Source of the DNA: Malus domestica
Lineage: Eukaryota > Streptophyta > Magnoliopsida > Rosales > Rosaceae
Reading direction: 5' to 3'
NCBI RefSeq assembly: GCF_042453785.1
Contig: NC_091674.1
Coordinates: 26,143,001-26,207,000 of the forward strand
Length of the DNA stretch: 64,000 nt
In this document: positions 21,975 to 33,800 of the stretch, piece by piece
Layout: each line of letters begins with the position of its first letter
How positions within the stretch are numbered: the stretch's first letter is position 1
Position numbers and translations under genes: made by a program
The notes under the pieces: generated by a model
What the model saw: only the letters and a program-made list of their open reading frames with translations
What the model was told of the DNA's origin: nothing
Databases searched by the model: none

Positions 21975-23782
21975 TTACTTGGAGGCAAGGGCACCGGCTT
22001 CAGTGAGAAGGGGCACAAGCTGACCTGCATTGTGCTTCTCCAAAACAGCTGTACGATCCAAAAAAAGTAAATTACTATTTGAAAAACAACTAAATTGAGA
22101 TGAATTGAGGGGTCTTTTTTTGATATCATATTGCAGTAAACATGGAATAAGCAAGAATATATGCACTTACAGTCACAACCACCAACATGTTTTCCCCCGA
22201 TAAACACGCTAGGTACAGTCGTTTGCCCAGTCCACTGCGCTAGAGCTGCTTGCATTTCACCTCCATCAACTTCAAAAATCAAACATGACTTCCTTAGTAA
22301 TTTGGTATTACGAGTTTAGGGGTAGCTTAGCATTAGAAACTTCTTATAACACCAATCAGAAGAAGATTCTCAGTTTACTTGTCATGACACTGAATTAGCA
22401 TTTACCCGTTTCGGGTTTCAATTTCTTAGGAATGGACTAGGCACTATAACAATAACTAGTTGAAGAAGTCGAGGTTCCACAGTATAGCCAAACTACTTAT
22501 AAGCACATGCAAAGTCCCTCATTTTCCAATGTGGGATTGATACTCTCAACACTAGTGTTGTAAAAAACAGCTCAGTTGGAGAAAGAAACCCGTCAACTAT
22601 CGACTTATCATGTTCTAATTGATTCTTAGTTGCAATATTCCTTTGATGCACTTGTCCCATTGCAAAGTACGAAGGGTGCTTTTAGTATTGGGTTTGAAGC
22701 TTTTTCTTTAAGTTGTAATCTTATAAAGGGCTTCTATGTGAAAAACCCTTTCACTGCTTTAGGACTCAAAATTTACGTTGCTGGAATGTTCTGCAAAGTC
22801 ATCAAAATTTGTTCTAAATGTTGATGACTTGTTTGGACTTTTGATTCCTTTGTCATATCCTTAATCCTTACTCCTTTAAGAATAAAGACTTCAACAACAA
22901 CAACAACAACAAAGCATTTTCCCACTAAGTGGGGTTGGCTGTATGAATCCTAGAACGCCATTGCACTCGGTTTTGTGTCCCGTCTTCCGTTAGATCCAAG
23001 TATTCTAAGTCTTTTCTTAGAGTCTCTTCCAAAGTCCTTTTAGGTTTTCCTCTACCCCTTCGACCCTGAACCCCTGTCCTGTAATCGCATATTCTAACCG
23101 GAGCGTCAGTAGGCCTTCCTTTCACAGGAATAAAGACTTCAAATTTATATTTTTTATAAAGACTTCAAATTTATATTTTTTATGAGCTACTAACTCAGTT
23201 AGGATTATAATTTGAATAAATTAAAGACTCCCAGACTATTAAGTTCTTAATTGTGCATTGAACCTTGTTAAAATCTTATTAAATCCATATGATTTACTCT
23301 ATTTTCTTAAAGTTGATGGTCCAGTAATGAAATTGGAAAATAAATTCTACCAAATCACAAACAAAAACTAATAAAAAGGATAAAGGGAGACTTACTTCCC
23401 TCATCCAATTCAATGACCTTGAAAGTTGCTCCAAGCTGAGTGAGCAGCTGCTTCACCCTCTTGCAATAACCACAGTAAGTTTTACTGCCAGCAACAACAA
23501 ACAACACAACACATCAAATTATTAAGCAAAGCTAATGAAATTTTTTTAACAACAAATTGGATTAATCACCTAATTAATTGGCACAAAAAACACATTTAAT
23601 TCCACAATTTATGTGTAAGAAAAAGAAAGAAATACATGAAATTGGTAAATTGGGTGATGAGAAATTAAAAGAAAAACAAACCTGAAAACCACAACTGGGT
23701 TGGAGTTGACGATGTTTTTGACCTTGGTGAGCGCCATTTCTAGCTGTTCCTCGCTGATACTCTTGGTGAACAGTGAACCCAT
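21975..23782 (-). CDS. GRXC1: Class I glutaredoxin C1 with CGYC active site
   Basis: Four exons on the minus strand encode 120 residues: 23682-23782, 23396-23484, 22171-22269 and 21975-22048, all with GT-AG introns. Glutaredoxins reduce disulfides and glutathione mixed disulfides using glutathione. The active site is KTYCGYCKRVK, the glutathione-binding TVP loop is TVPSVFIGGKH, and GGCD follows. Length and the absence of a targeting peptide fit a cytosolic form. CGYC rather than CPYC is the mark of plant GrxC1, whose Arabidopsis and poplar forms are known to be able to bind a [2Fe-2S] cluster; that this one does is inferred. Intron 2 (22270-23395) is enlarged by a LINE insertion. A GA tract lies in the probable 5' UTR. 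Confidence 0.92.
22895..23127 (-). mobile_element. 5'-truncated RTE-type LINE in GRXC1 intron 2
   Basis: On the minus strand this is the last ~230 bases of the LINE also seen at 62108-62715, ending in a (TTG)n tail, seen as (CAA)n from about 22895. A 15-bp target duplication GAATAAAGACTTCAA flanks it exactly (22880-22894 and 23128-23142). The translated end keeps the family signature [20 protein letters not shown]. Antisense to the window strand but co-oriented with GRXC1. Confidence 0.9.
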
Positions 23783-23810
23783 TTGACCCCTTTTTATATG
23801 CGATTTGAAA

Positions 23811-23844
<34 letters not shown>

Positions 23845-26114
23845 TGTGTTTGCTTAGTGTCGAGAGATTACAAGAACAGAGAGGGAGGGAAGAGCACAGG
23901 TGTTGGAATCAGATCAGCTGTGATTTTATCAGCTTCGCCGATCAACGAGACAGAGCGAGGAACTCGATTCGGTAATTCCAATTTGGATGTTGCTTTTGTC
24001 TCTGTCGTTTTCTTAGCGACACCGTAATCGGTGATGCCTTTAACTCCGTCGTTTTCGCTTAAGGCGAAAGCCACTAGTTATAATATATTTATATTATCCC
24101 AGTTTGAAATGAGTTTAAACGGAACGCAATGGATTAGAGCATCTGAAAGGCAATGAAATTATTCTTATTATTTACTTTAAATAGAAATGGTATTTGTGCA
24201 GGTTCACTCGTTTAAGAGGTGAAAGGGCAAGGTAAAGACGATTACTATTCACATACATGTATATGTTTTATATTTTATTGGTAACAAGAGGATTTGGAAG
24301 GTAGAAATTTATATAAGAGATTGTAGCAAAAATAATATTGAGTTGTGGTGTGGAAAATGAAGAATATGGTAGGGTATTTATAGAAAAAAAATTTGGTTAT
24401 TTTTTGTTTTTTCAAAATTTTTGTTTTTTTTAATGTTTTATCGTAAGAATAATCTTGATGGTTGATGTTCAAAATTATTGCCGTTGGATGGCAGGATCTA
24501 CCCATCTGGCAGTTGCAGAAGAAATGACATTTTTTTTTAACCCTTTGAAATCCAACAGCTCGGATTGAAAGGCAATGAGTCATTTGGCTCTGTGTGGCAC
24601 CATGCGGGGGTTAGGGGTGGGGTGGGGGGCTTTGTTTCCAGACGTCAGTCAATCTAATTAGGGTTGGGTTCGACTGGAAAACTGTGCCAAATTCTTTGTG
24701 CTACCAGCTAACCATATATACACAATTACCGAAAATCATCTATCGCCAACCAACCGTTCTCTTGCGATTGCCGAAAATCGGTTTAACCAAAACCGTTGGC
24801 TGGTTTGGTTGGTAAATGGCACAACCGGCAGTAGCAATTGCTATAATACAAATTATTTAATAGTTCACAAACTTCGTAAGCATATATAGAATGTCATAGT
24901 TTCATAAGGCAAGAAACAACTACTATCGTACATGCCATTTTAATAAGGCAGCAAGCACAAGGTAACAAGCAGAAAATGATATCATATATACACAAACTAT
25001 TATAATTTAAATATAATCAAATCACATTAATTCGAACCTTGTAAGCATCATTCATATAGAATGGAAATCAAATCATTTGTGCAATCTGTTATGGGAGAGC
25101 AGGTCACCAGCGCAGTGGCTGTTGATTCGTCAATGACCTTGCAGTTAGGCTTCTGCTGGAGATGCTCTTACAGAGAAAATATAATGGGTTTTACACACCT
25201 CTTTTTACCTCCCATATATTTTTGTTAATTTTTGTCTCTTAATTTTCTTCAATTCATTTTGTCTCTCAATCTTCTTCAATTCATTTGATCCAAACTACCA
25301 GAATAATTTATCATTCGCAAAGCCACATGATTTCGCACTTGGTAGACGAAACAACCCTTTAACTTGGCACGTTTCAAACAATTAACAAACTCATGACCAA
25401 ATTGAAAGTTCAAAAGGCAAATTGTGATAAGACGGACATTACTAAAGTTTTTCTTCCAGATGGCATTTAATTTTTTTAATTTTTTTTTCAAGTCCTGTGT
25501 GCACATAGTGACACTGTTTGTATGTTAATATTCCGCTTAATGTACGAAACGATGTCTTAAGATTATCAATCATTCATACAAAAACAAAACAGAAAGTTGA
25601 GAGAGAGAACCCACCAATCCTTGTTAGAATCACGAGTTATGTGATTTCTGTCAACTATACATTATCTGTTGAGACTTGAGATACAAGCAATTGCAAAACA
25701 ATTTGGAACATATTTTGCTGTTGGGAAAACTCCTCTCTTTTCTCTCTCTCACTTGGATGCAAAAATAGCCTCTAAATCTTTGTACAACCCTCTTGGTTTT
25801 GATTTGTAATCAATAGAAGAATTCGGAGTTGAGGAGCTCTCGCCCCCTTTCGCACTCCAAAACCCGCTCCATCTGGTTCGGGTGTGACTGCTCGAAACTC
25901 TTCCCAAAACAGTCAGATTAAGGATTGTTTACCTTCCGAAAGTCACGAATGAGAGAGCAAACAACAAAATGCATGTTGATTGGGTTCTAGTTTAAGGAAA
26001 TAAACGGGTTATGACTCGATGCTGATATCCAATTACTCGTCTGTATATACTAAAACATGAAATAGAAAATCTAAGCAAATCTAAAGATGTTTCGACTCCT
26101 GCCAATGGTAAAAC
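23783..26114. other. GRXC1 5' UTR/promoter and unassigned spacer
   Basis: A GA microsatellite spans 23811-23835 and the GRXC1 leader probably extends to about 24060. From 24100 to 26114 I recognise no gene on either strand. Short ORFs there (for example 24275-24583 minus) are AT-driven and lack motifs. The stretch 25600-25930 looks like a decayed LTR or leader but cannot be assigned. Confidence 0.4.
23811..23835. repeat. (GA)n microsatellite in the probable GRXC1 5' UTR
   Basis: A pure GA tract about 29 bases upstream of the GRXC1 start codon on the minus strand; seen directly. Confidence 0.9.
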
Positions 26115-26749
26115 TTAGAGAAACGAGGGCGCAAAAGAAACAGTTCTAGAGTAAAAAGTACCTCTAACTAGAGCAGCAGAGGCCTCATTAATGCAAGACA
26201 ATGCAAGTATTACAAGAAATATCTCAAATCTGGAGAATGTGAATGCTCCATAACATCCCCGTTTCTCAGAATTCTTCCTCATTTTCAGGATAAAAAGGAC
26301 TAAAGGACGTAACAGAATCAAACTTCCACAAATCACAGCTAAACAGAACATCGTTCTATCAAAATTCCTCCACCTACACGGGAAACAAAATCTTTAAAAA
26401 GATAACTCGTTCTTTCATACTTCAACCTGAGGTTTAACACAAGAACTACTGATTTTGTGTTTATTCCTCCCACTTTGAAGTATATCCGTTTTGGTAACAT
26501 ATGTACATAATGACTACCGTTAACTTACCTGTTAACATTATAAGGATTGGAGAGATCTTCAGCTTCGGGTTTAATATTTTCACTGTCCAACTGAACAATG
26601 CAATTATCATAATTATAGCCACTGTATACTAATAGAAACCGCTGTTTACTGGAAGGGCCAATGTTTATCACCTCAAAAAACAAGAGAACTGCGTCATCAC
26701 TTGAAGGAAGACATTCATATAAATTTATCATCGGAAAACTTGAACACAT
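26115..26749 (-). pseudogene. Fragment of a multi-pass membrane protein gene of unknown function
   Basis: Two adjacent minus-strand exons are convincing. The first ends near 26532 with AACAG|GTAAGT and carries KQRFLLVYSGYNYDNC and AEDLSNPYNVN. The second starts at about 26373, after a GTGTAG acceptor, and reads WRNFDRTMFCLAVICGSLIL, a basic loop KMRKNSEKRG and a second hydrophobic helix FEIFLVILALSCINEASAAL to a donor near 26161. The sequence is typical of an uncharacterised plant membrane protein family. Further upstream and downstream exons are not found: a copia element begins at 26847. I infer a truncated remnant, although a gene continuing in undetected exons cannot be excluded. Confidence 0.5.
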
Positions 26750-26846
26750 TAGTTTATTGTTCCTTTATATAAATATATATATTTCTCCCTCTATTTCTTT
26801 AGTTTACAAAGCTCATGTATAGTGAAGGTGCCTTTCCACTGGAAAT

Positions 26847-27450
26847 TGTTGGTATATGGTCCAGCCCATGATCAATGTTCTAGATTATTCTAGTAAGCAA
26901 GAGAGATGGCTGGAGCATGCTAGACAATTCTAGCATGTTATTAAGTTGATGGAAGAAGCTAGAGAGTACTAGCTTCCTTGGTTGCAAATGGAAAGATCTA
27001 GAAGCCACACTTTTGTGGCTAGTCTAGATCTTTCTATGCTAGAGGTTTGAAGAATACACTAGAAACTAGTAGAATGCCAAACCCTCACCTATAAATATGG
27101 GTGTGATGTTGTAGTGAACCAACAAATCAAGAGAGTAGTGAGTAGCAAAGGATCAAGTCCAAAGCTAGAGTTCCACTCCAAGAGTGAGAGTGAGAGTGAG
27201 AGTGTTCCACTACACATTGTGTGAGTGAAGTTTAGTGTGATAGAAAGTGTGTGTCCTACTTTCTTGTATCCATCAAGCCTTGTCTTTGGCTTGGTAAGAC
27301 TACTCTTGTTGTACTCATCTTTTCATATAGTGAAGATTGATCCTTGTTTGGTGGACGTAGGCATAAATTGCCGAACCACATAAATTTTTGGTGTCCATTT
27401 TCTACTTTACTTTGTGCATTCTCTATCTTGTAGTACCGACATTCCTAACA
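26847..27450 (+). repeat. 5' LTR of the deleted copia element
   Basis: Starts TGTTGGTATATGG and ends ATTCCTAACA. TATAAATA near 27091 is the likely promoter, and GAGAGT repeats lie near 27184-27200. Confidence 0.9.
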
Positions 27451-27485
27451 AGTGGTATCAGAGCCCGGTTGGCTCGTACTACGAG

Positions 27486-28710
27486 ATGGAAGGAAGTGGC
27501 ACTATGATCAAACTCACCAACTCCAATTGGGTAACATGGAAGCCAAGGATGGAGGACATTCTCTATTGCAAGGATTTGCATGAGCCAATTGAAGGAGATG
27601 CCGCTAAGCCCGAGAGCATGTCCGAGACAGTGGAATAAGAAGTTCAACTCATTCATGGTGAGTAATGGGTACAAGAGAACTCATGCTGACTCTTGTGTCT
27701 ATATCAAACAATTTTCTGGAGGTAAATTCATCATTTTGTTGCTTTATGTTGATGACATGTTGATTGTCGGTCAAGATGCTTTTATGATTAAAAAGCTCAA
27801 AGAAGAGTTATCTAAGTCCTTTGACATGAAGGACTTAGGGCCAGCCAAGCAGATTTTGGGCATGGAGATAATTCGTGACAGAAAATCCAAGAAGTTGTGG
27901 CTGTCACAAGAAAAATATGTTGAACGGGTGCTTGAAAGGTTCAACATGAAAGCAGCCAAATCGGTAAGCTCACCTTTAGCCAATCATATCAAGTTGAGCA
28001 AAGAGTCGTGTCCAAAAACATATGAAGAAAAGGAGAAAATGGCAGTTGTTCCCTACTCTTCAGCAGTAGGAAGTATCATGTATGCAATGGTGTGCACACG
28101 GCCAGATATTGCTCATGCAGTAGGTGTGGTGAGCAGGTTTCTCTCTAATCCAGGGAAAGACCATTGGGAAGCTGTTAAGTGGATTCTCAGATATTTGAAG
28201 GGGACTTCTAAGATGTGCTTGTGCTTTGGCGGTTCCAAACCAATCTTGGAAGGATTTACAGATGCTGACATGGGAGGTGACCTGGATGGCAGAAAATCTA
28301 CGTCTGGGTACTTGTTTACTTTTGCAGGGGGAGCCGTGTCTTGGCAATCCAAGTTGCAAAAGTGTGTTGCTTTGTCTACAACCGAGGCTGAATACATAGC
28401 CGCTACAGAAGCATGCAAGGAGTTGTTGTGGCTGAAGCGGTTTCTCCAAGAGTTGGGTTTTAAGCAAAGTGATTATGGCGTTTATTGTGATAGTCAGAGT
28501 GCTCTGGATTTGAGCAAGAACACTGCATACCATTCACGCACCAAGCACATTGATATTCGTTATCACTGGATTAGAGATGCTATCGAGAACAAGATGCTAC
28601 AGCTGAAGAAGATTCATACCGATAATAATTCTTCAGACATGTTGACAAAGGTGGTCACAAAATCAAAGTTGGAATTCTGCATTAAGGCTGCTGGGATGGA
28701 CTCCAGGTAA
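27486..28710 (+). pseudogene. Deleted copia gag-pol: gag start joined to RT C-terminus and RNase H
   Basis: From ATG 27486 the gag N-terminus reads IKLTNSNWVTWKPRMEDILY to about 27628. The sequence then jumps into RT: WNKKFNSFMVSNGYKRTHAD, YVDDM catalytic motif, LSQEKYVERVLERF, then RNase H with FTDADMGGDLDGRKSTSGY, ALSTTEAEYIAATEA and SRTKHIDIRYH, ending TAA 28708-28710. The gag part stops in its own frame at 27636, so the join is out of frame. The polymerase half itself is open for about 376 codons. Confidence 0.88.
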
Positions 28711-28758
28711 CTTGGAGTCATGATCGGAATTCCTCCCTCATGGACTGGAGGGGGAGAT

Positions 28759-29362
28759 TGTTGGTATATGGTCCAGCCCATGATCAATGTTCTAGATTAT
28801 TCTAGTAAGCAAGAGAGATGGCTGGAGCATGCTAGACAATTCTAGCATGTTATTAAGTTGATGGAAGAAGCTAGAGAGTACTAGCTTCCTTGGTTGCAAA
28901 TGGAAAGATCTAGAAGCCACACTTTTGTGGCTAGTCTAGATCTTTCTATGCTAGAGGTTTGAAGAATACACTAGAAACTAGTAGAATGCCAAACCCTCAC
29001 CTATAAATATGGGTGTGATGTTGTAGTGAACCAACAAATCAAGAGAGTAGTGAGTAGCAAAGGATCAAGTCCAAAGCTAGAGTTCCACTCCAAGAGTGAG
29101 AGTGAGAGTGAGAGTGTTCCACTACACATTGTGTGAGTGAAGTTTAGTGTGATAGAAAGTGTGTGTCCTACTTTCTTGTATCCATCAAGCCTTGTCTTTG
29201 GCTTGGTAAGACTACTCTTGTTGTACTCATCTTTTCATATAGTGAAGATTGATCCTTGTTTGGTGGACGTAGGCATAAATTGCCGAACCACATAAATTTT
29301 TGGTGTCCATTTTCTACTTTACTTTGTGCATTCTCTATCTTGTAGTACCGACATTCCTAACA
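28759..29362 (+). repeat. 3' LTR of the deleted copia element
   Basis: Same length and, by eye, same sequence as 26847-27450; followed by target copy GAAAT. Confidence 0.9.
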
Positions 29363-29367
29363 GAAAT

Positions 29368-29663
29368 ATCCCAGTAAAGCAGGACCCCCCCCCCTTTTTC
29401 CTGTTTCAAGGTTGCTGTCCAATCTTAGCAATTAGTAAAGTGTTAGTTGCTTAATCTTAAGACAACTAGAACCTGAAGTAATTAATAGAAAAACAAAATG
29501 ATTAATTCAAACTCCACTGAGAACAATCGTAGAAGCAAAAGCAGACCATGTTTCATGGGTTCCTGTCTTAGCTTTAGTTAAGAAAGTAGTAACCATGTTC
29601 ATTGTTTAATCTTAACATAGCCAGAACTTGAATTTCTCGTATTAACTTAATCGAGAAAAGATA
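29368..29663. other. Host spacer between two copia insertions
   Basis: Holds a C run (9 C's at about 29386) and no ORF. It continues the host sequence interrupted at 26846 and, on its right, at 29668. Confidence 0.5.
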
Positions 29664-29668
29664 GATAG

Positions 29669-30022
29669 TATTGAAAGACCTCTGGTTACTTAGGGTTCCT
29701 CATGTTTAGGGTTTCTCGGTATTATTCGGGTAATAGGGTTCGTGTTAACCCTATTAGTGTTTTACCTAGTTAATAGCCGTTTAATTTCTTCTTGTTCTTA
29801 TCAACTTGTATAAGGGTCGTATCTTGTTGTCAACTCCTTAATCCAAGGAGATTAGTTATGTTCCTTATGCTGGCTGTTTAGCATGATTCAAGGAGATTTG
29901 GGATAGGTAACTTGAGTGTTCAGTGTAGTTTGCAACTCACTCAAACTCCCCTATATATTTGTAACCTGTGTATGCTCTTATCATGATTTCCATAATAAAA
30001 TCAGAAACTTCAAAAGTCAACA
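29669..30022 (+). repeat. 5' LTR of the decayed copia element
   Basis: 354 bp; ends ACTTCAAAAGTCAACA; followed by a degenerate primer-binding region GTTATCAAAGTGGG. Confidence 0.85.
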
Positions 30023-30096
30023 TGTTATCAAAGTGGGCATCATTTTGAGCCTGTCTCTGTATATCTCACTTGTTGTGATTTTCCTTCAACAAAAAT

Positions 30097-30894
30097 ATGG
30101 CTGATGAGAATTCAGAGGATGAAAGCACCATTGCTTCTCATTCTGCTCACATCTCTGAAATGGATATCAATCCAAATCAACGACTCAGTTCAGTGTTACT
30201 GAATGAGTTTAATTATTTGTCATGGGCAAGAGATGTTAGTCTTGTGCTTGGTGGAAGATCCAAACTTGGTTTCATCAATGGCAGTCATCCTACTCCTAAA
30301 GTTACTTCTCCAAAATATGAAGGGTGGCTTTGTAAAGATCAATTGGTTATGTCATGGTTGCTTAATTCCATGGAAAGGAAAATTGCTGAAATCTTCAACT
30401 ATTCCGAGTCATCTCTCACTCTCTGGACAACTGTGAAGGAGATGTATGGTAATCAAAACAACTCTGCACGCATCTTTCAACTCAAGAAGGATATCTCCAA
30501 CATTCAACAAGAAGGTAAAACTTTTGTTCAACATCTTGGTTCTCTGAGAAGCATGTGGAATGAAATGGATGTCTACAGACCTCACACAACTGATCCCATG
30601 GTGCTTCTTAAAAGAACTGAAGAAGATAAAAAATTTCAATTGTTGTCTAGCTTGAGCTCAAAATATAAGGATTTGAGAAGTCATATCCTTATGAATCCTA
30701 AGCTACCATCCTTCACTAGCATTTGTGCAACCATCCAACATGAGGAAGTAAGAAGAAAAGTCATGAACAGTGGTACAAAATCCAATGTGACTAAAGCTAG
30801 GGCTTATCTAACAAATGAAAAAAGGCACAAAGGAAAAAACCTTTATCTGAAGTGCCTACACTGTGACAACATCGAGCATGTAAGAGATAAGTGA
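30097..30894 (+). pseudogene. Copia gag, ended by a stop inside the zinc knuckle
   Basis: 265 codons are open from ATG 30097. The gag domain is recognisable (LNEFNYLSWARDVSLVLGGR, LWTTVKEMYGNQNNSARIFQ, FVQHLGSLRSMWNEMD). The C-terminal knuckle CLHCDNIEHVRDK is cut by TGA 30892-30894 exactly where the final Cys of CX2CX4HX4C is expected; in-frame coding resemblance continues after the stop. Confidence 0.85.
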
Positions 30895-33800
30895 TGGATC
30901 CTGCATCCAGAGCTCAAGCATGAATTCATGAAGGATAAGACTGCACATAAGACAAGTCGAGCATATTCTCTTGCCAACAGTTCATTGCAAATCCTGTTAC
31001 TCTTATAAATGAGTTTACAGCCTATTTCCAACAGGAGAAAGGAAGGGAAGATCGAGCTGTTGACCATGAAGATAGAAGTGCCACTGCATTGTTGGGCAAG
31101 TTTGTAGGTTTTTTGGCCGATGTTGATCGCTTACCTCAACAAGACATGAAAGGTATCGTGAATGCTTTCAAAACTACTCTTAAAATCAATGAGTTGCATG
31201 ATTTTTGGGTTGCAGATTCAGGTGCTACAGATCATATGACTAATCAAGTGTCAAACTTGCATAAATTTGAGAAACTTCATAAACCATCACATGTGTCTGT
31301 AGCTAATGGTGATGGTGCTAGGATTGTAGGAAATAGAAAAATTCACTTGATATCAGACCAAATAGAGTTTATGGCCTTATATGTTCCTTCATTTCCATTC
31401 CAACTTCTCTCAGTAGGAAAAATCACAAATTCCTTAAACTATTTAGACCTAGTTTGGGAGTGAGGTGCTTAAAAAAAAGCACCCATGAAAAAAAGCTGTG
31501 AGAGTTTTAAGTGTTTGGTAAACTGAAAAAAAAAGGCTTATTTTGAAAGCTGCTGTGAGAATAAGCTGAAATCAAAGGAAAAAACTGAAGCTGCTGTTTG
31601 CAACTTTAGAAAACTGGTTTTTTTTCAAAGCACACGGAGCTACAGTGCTTCTTTAATGAAAAGACCCACTATTAGACTGCTTTTTTTTTTTCCAAAAGCA
31701 CTTTTACAAAAAAATTTACCAAACACTCTGTTGATTTATTTCACAGCCGTTTATTCTCACAGCATAGCCGCTTATTCTCATAGCAGTTTTTTTTCAAAGC
31801 ACAACAATACCAAACCAGCCCTTAGCCATTTTTTCAGGATTATGTCACCAAAAGGACGATTGGTGAGGGTTTTACCTAGATGGTCTCTATTACATATCGA
31901 AAAGCTTTCCTAGTGGATTCTAAGCCAAGTCTAAGTTCATCCATGCCTCCATTCAAGATCATTCCTTATGGCACCAACGACTAACTCACAATTCTCAACA
32001 TGTTTTGTCAACCTTGTTTCCCGACTTAGGCAAAGAACAAATTCACTGTGAAACTTGCCATATGTCAAAGGCAACTAGACTACCTCTAGGTTCATCTTTG
32101 TCTAGAGGCTTTTCATCTTTTTAAACTTGTACACTCTGATATATGGGGACCAACTAGTGAATCTTCTGATGGTTACAAATATTTCATAACCCTTGTTAAT
32201 GATTATTCAAGAGCCACTTGGTTATATTTGTTAAAATCAAAGAGTGAAGTGATGGAAGTGTTTAAGAACTTTCATAACCTTGTTAAAAATCATTTTTCCT
32301 TTCAAATCAAAACTCTAAGGTCTAATAATGGCACCGAATACATGTCCCAAGTCATGACTCGATATTTAAGCTACAATGGCATCATGCATCAAACTAGTTG
32401 TATTGGCACACCCCAACAAAATGGTATTGTCGAGAGAAAAAATCGAGATCTTCTTGAAAAAACTAGGGCCATAATGTTCCAAATGAATGTACCAAAACAA
32501 TTTTGGTCTCAAAGTGTTATGGCAGCAGCTTACCTGATCAACAGGTTACCTAGTAGGGTTTTGGGGTTCAAATCACCAATGGAAATGGTCAACAATAGAA
32601 AAGTGGACTTGTCACACCTTAAAGTCTTTGGATGCATTTGTTTTATCCATACTCAACCCTTGCATCAAGACAAACTAGATCCTAGGGCAACCAAATGTAT
32701 TTTCCTTGGTTACTCGTCCACACAAAAAGGATACAAATGTTACAATCCATAACTTAAGAGATTAATTGTTTCCAAGGATGTTAGATTTCATGAAACTAAC
32801 CCTTATTACAGCAAATCTCTGGATAGTACAAGTCAGGGGGAGTGTTTCTTGGACCTTTTTCCATTGCCAAAGACTGAGATACTTGCCACTGAAGTCACTC
32901 AATCTAAGGCAATAGTGTTTGCACATCACACAAAGTTCCATGCTGAAACTAACCAACCAGATTCAAGTGGTGACACCAACACTTCTGTTGAAGATGAATC
33001 TCTCCACAGCGTTGCACCTGAGGAATCTCCATACGAGTCTCTTTCTGTTGCGCCTCGACGAAATCCCATTCGTGAAAGACATTATCCAGCAAGACTGCAA
33101 GACTTTGTCACTTACAAGCCAAGGTATCCATTGTCCAACTTTGTGTCCCATCAAAAACTGTCATCTAAATACGCCGTTTTTCTTTGTAATGTATCTGAGC
33201 ATGTTGAGCCTCAATCATTTCAAGAAGCAAATCATTCACAGGTTTGGCAGCAAGATATACAATATGAACTGCATGCCCTTAATCAATATAAAACTTGGAG
33301 CATTGTGACACTGCCCAAGGGAAAGAAGACAATAGGTTGTAAGTGGATATACAAGGTTAAATTTAACTCAGATGGATCCATAAAAAGACACAAGGCAAGA
33401 TTAGTGGCTCGTGGCTTTACTCAAACATTTGATATGGACTACAAGGAAACCTTTGCTCATGTTGCAAAGATGAACTCAGTGAGAGTACTCATTTCAGTTG
33501 TTGTTAACAAAGGGTGGCCTATGTATCAAATGGATGTAAAGAACGCCTTTTTACATGGTGATCTTGAAGAAGAAGTCTACATGAGATTACCCCCAGGTCA
33601 TCCTCAAAGTCATGAACCTGATGTTGTGTGTAAATTGCACAAATCAATTTATGGTCTTAAACAGTCACCAAGAGCTTGGTATGCCAAGCTCAGTTCAATC
33701 CTTACAAGTGTTGGTTTTAAAAGAAGCAATGCAGACTTTTCACTGTTTGTGCGCACAGGAACTGCTGGGAAATTAATAATCCTCGTATATGTAGATAATT

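Larger units (their letters stand above)
26847..29362 (+). mobile_element. Internally deleted Ty1/copia retrotransposon with apparently identical LTRs
   Basis: Two 604-bp LTRs (26847-27450, 28759-29362) show no difference by eye, and GAAAT duplicates the target (26842-26846 and 29363-29367). The primer-binding site TGGTATCAGAGC (from 27453) matches initiator tRNA-Met, and a polypurine tract GGAGGGGGAGA precedes the 3' LTR. Only about 1.3 kb of interior remains: the start of gag joined to the C-terminal half of RT plus RNase H. Protease, integrase and the RT N-terminus are missing, so the copy must have been mobilised by another element's proteins. Confidence 0.93.

Noticed and set aside
27453-27464. 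tRNA-like match TGGTATCAGAGC
   Set aside because: This is the retrotransposon primer-binding site complementary to initiator tRNA, not a tRNA gene.
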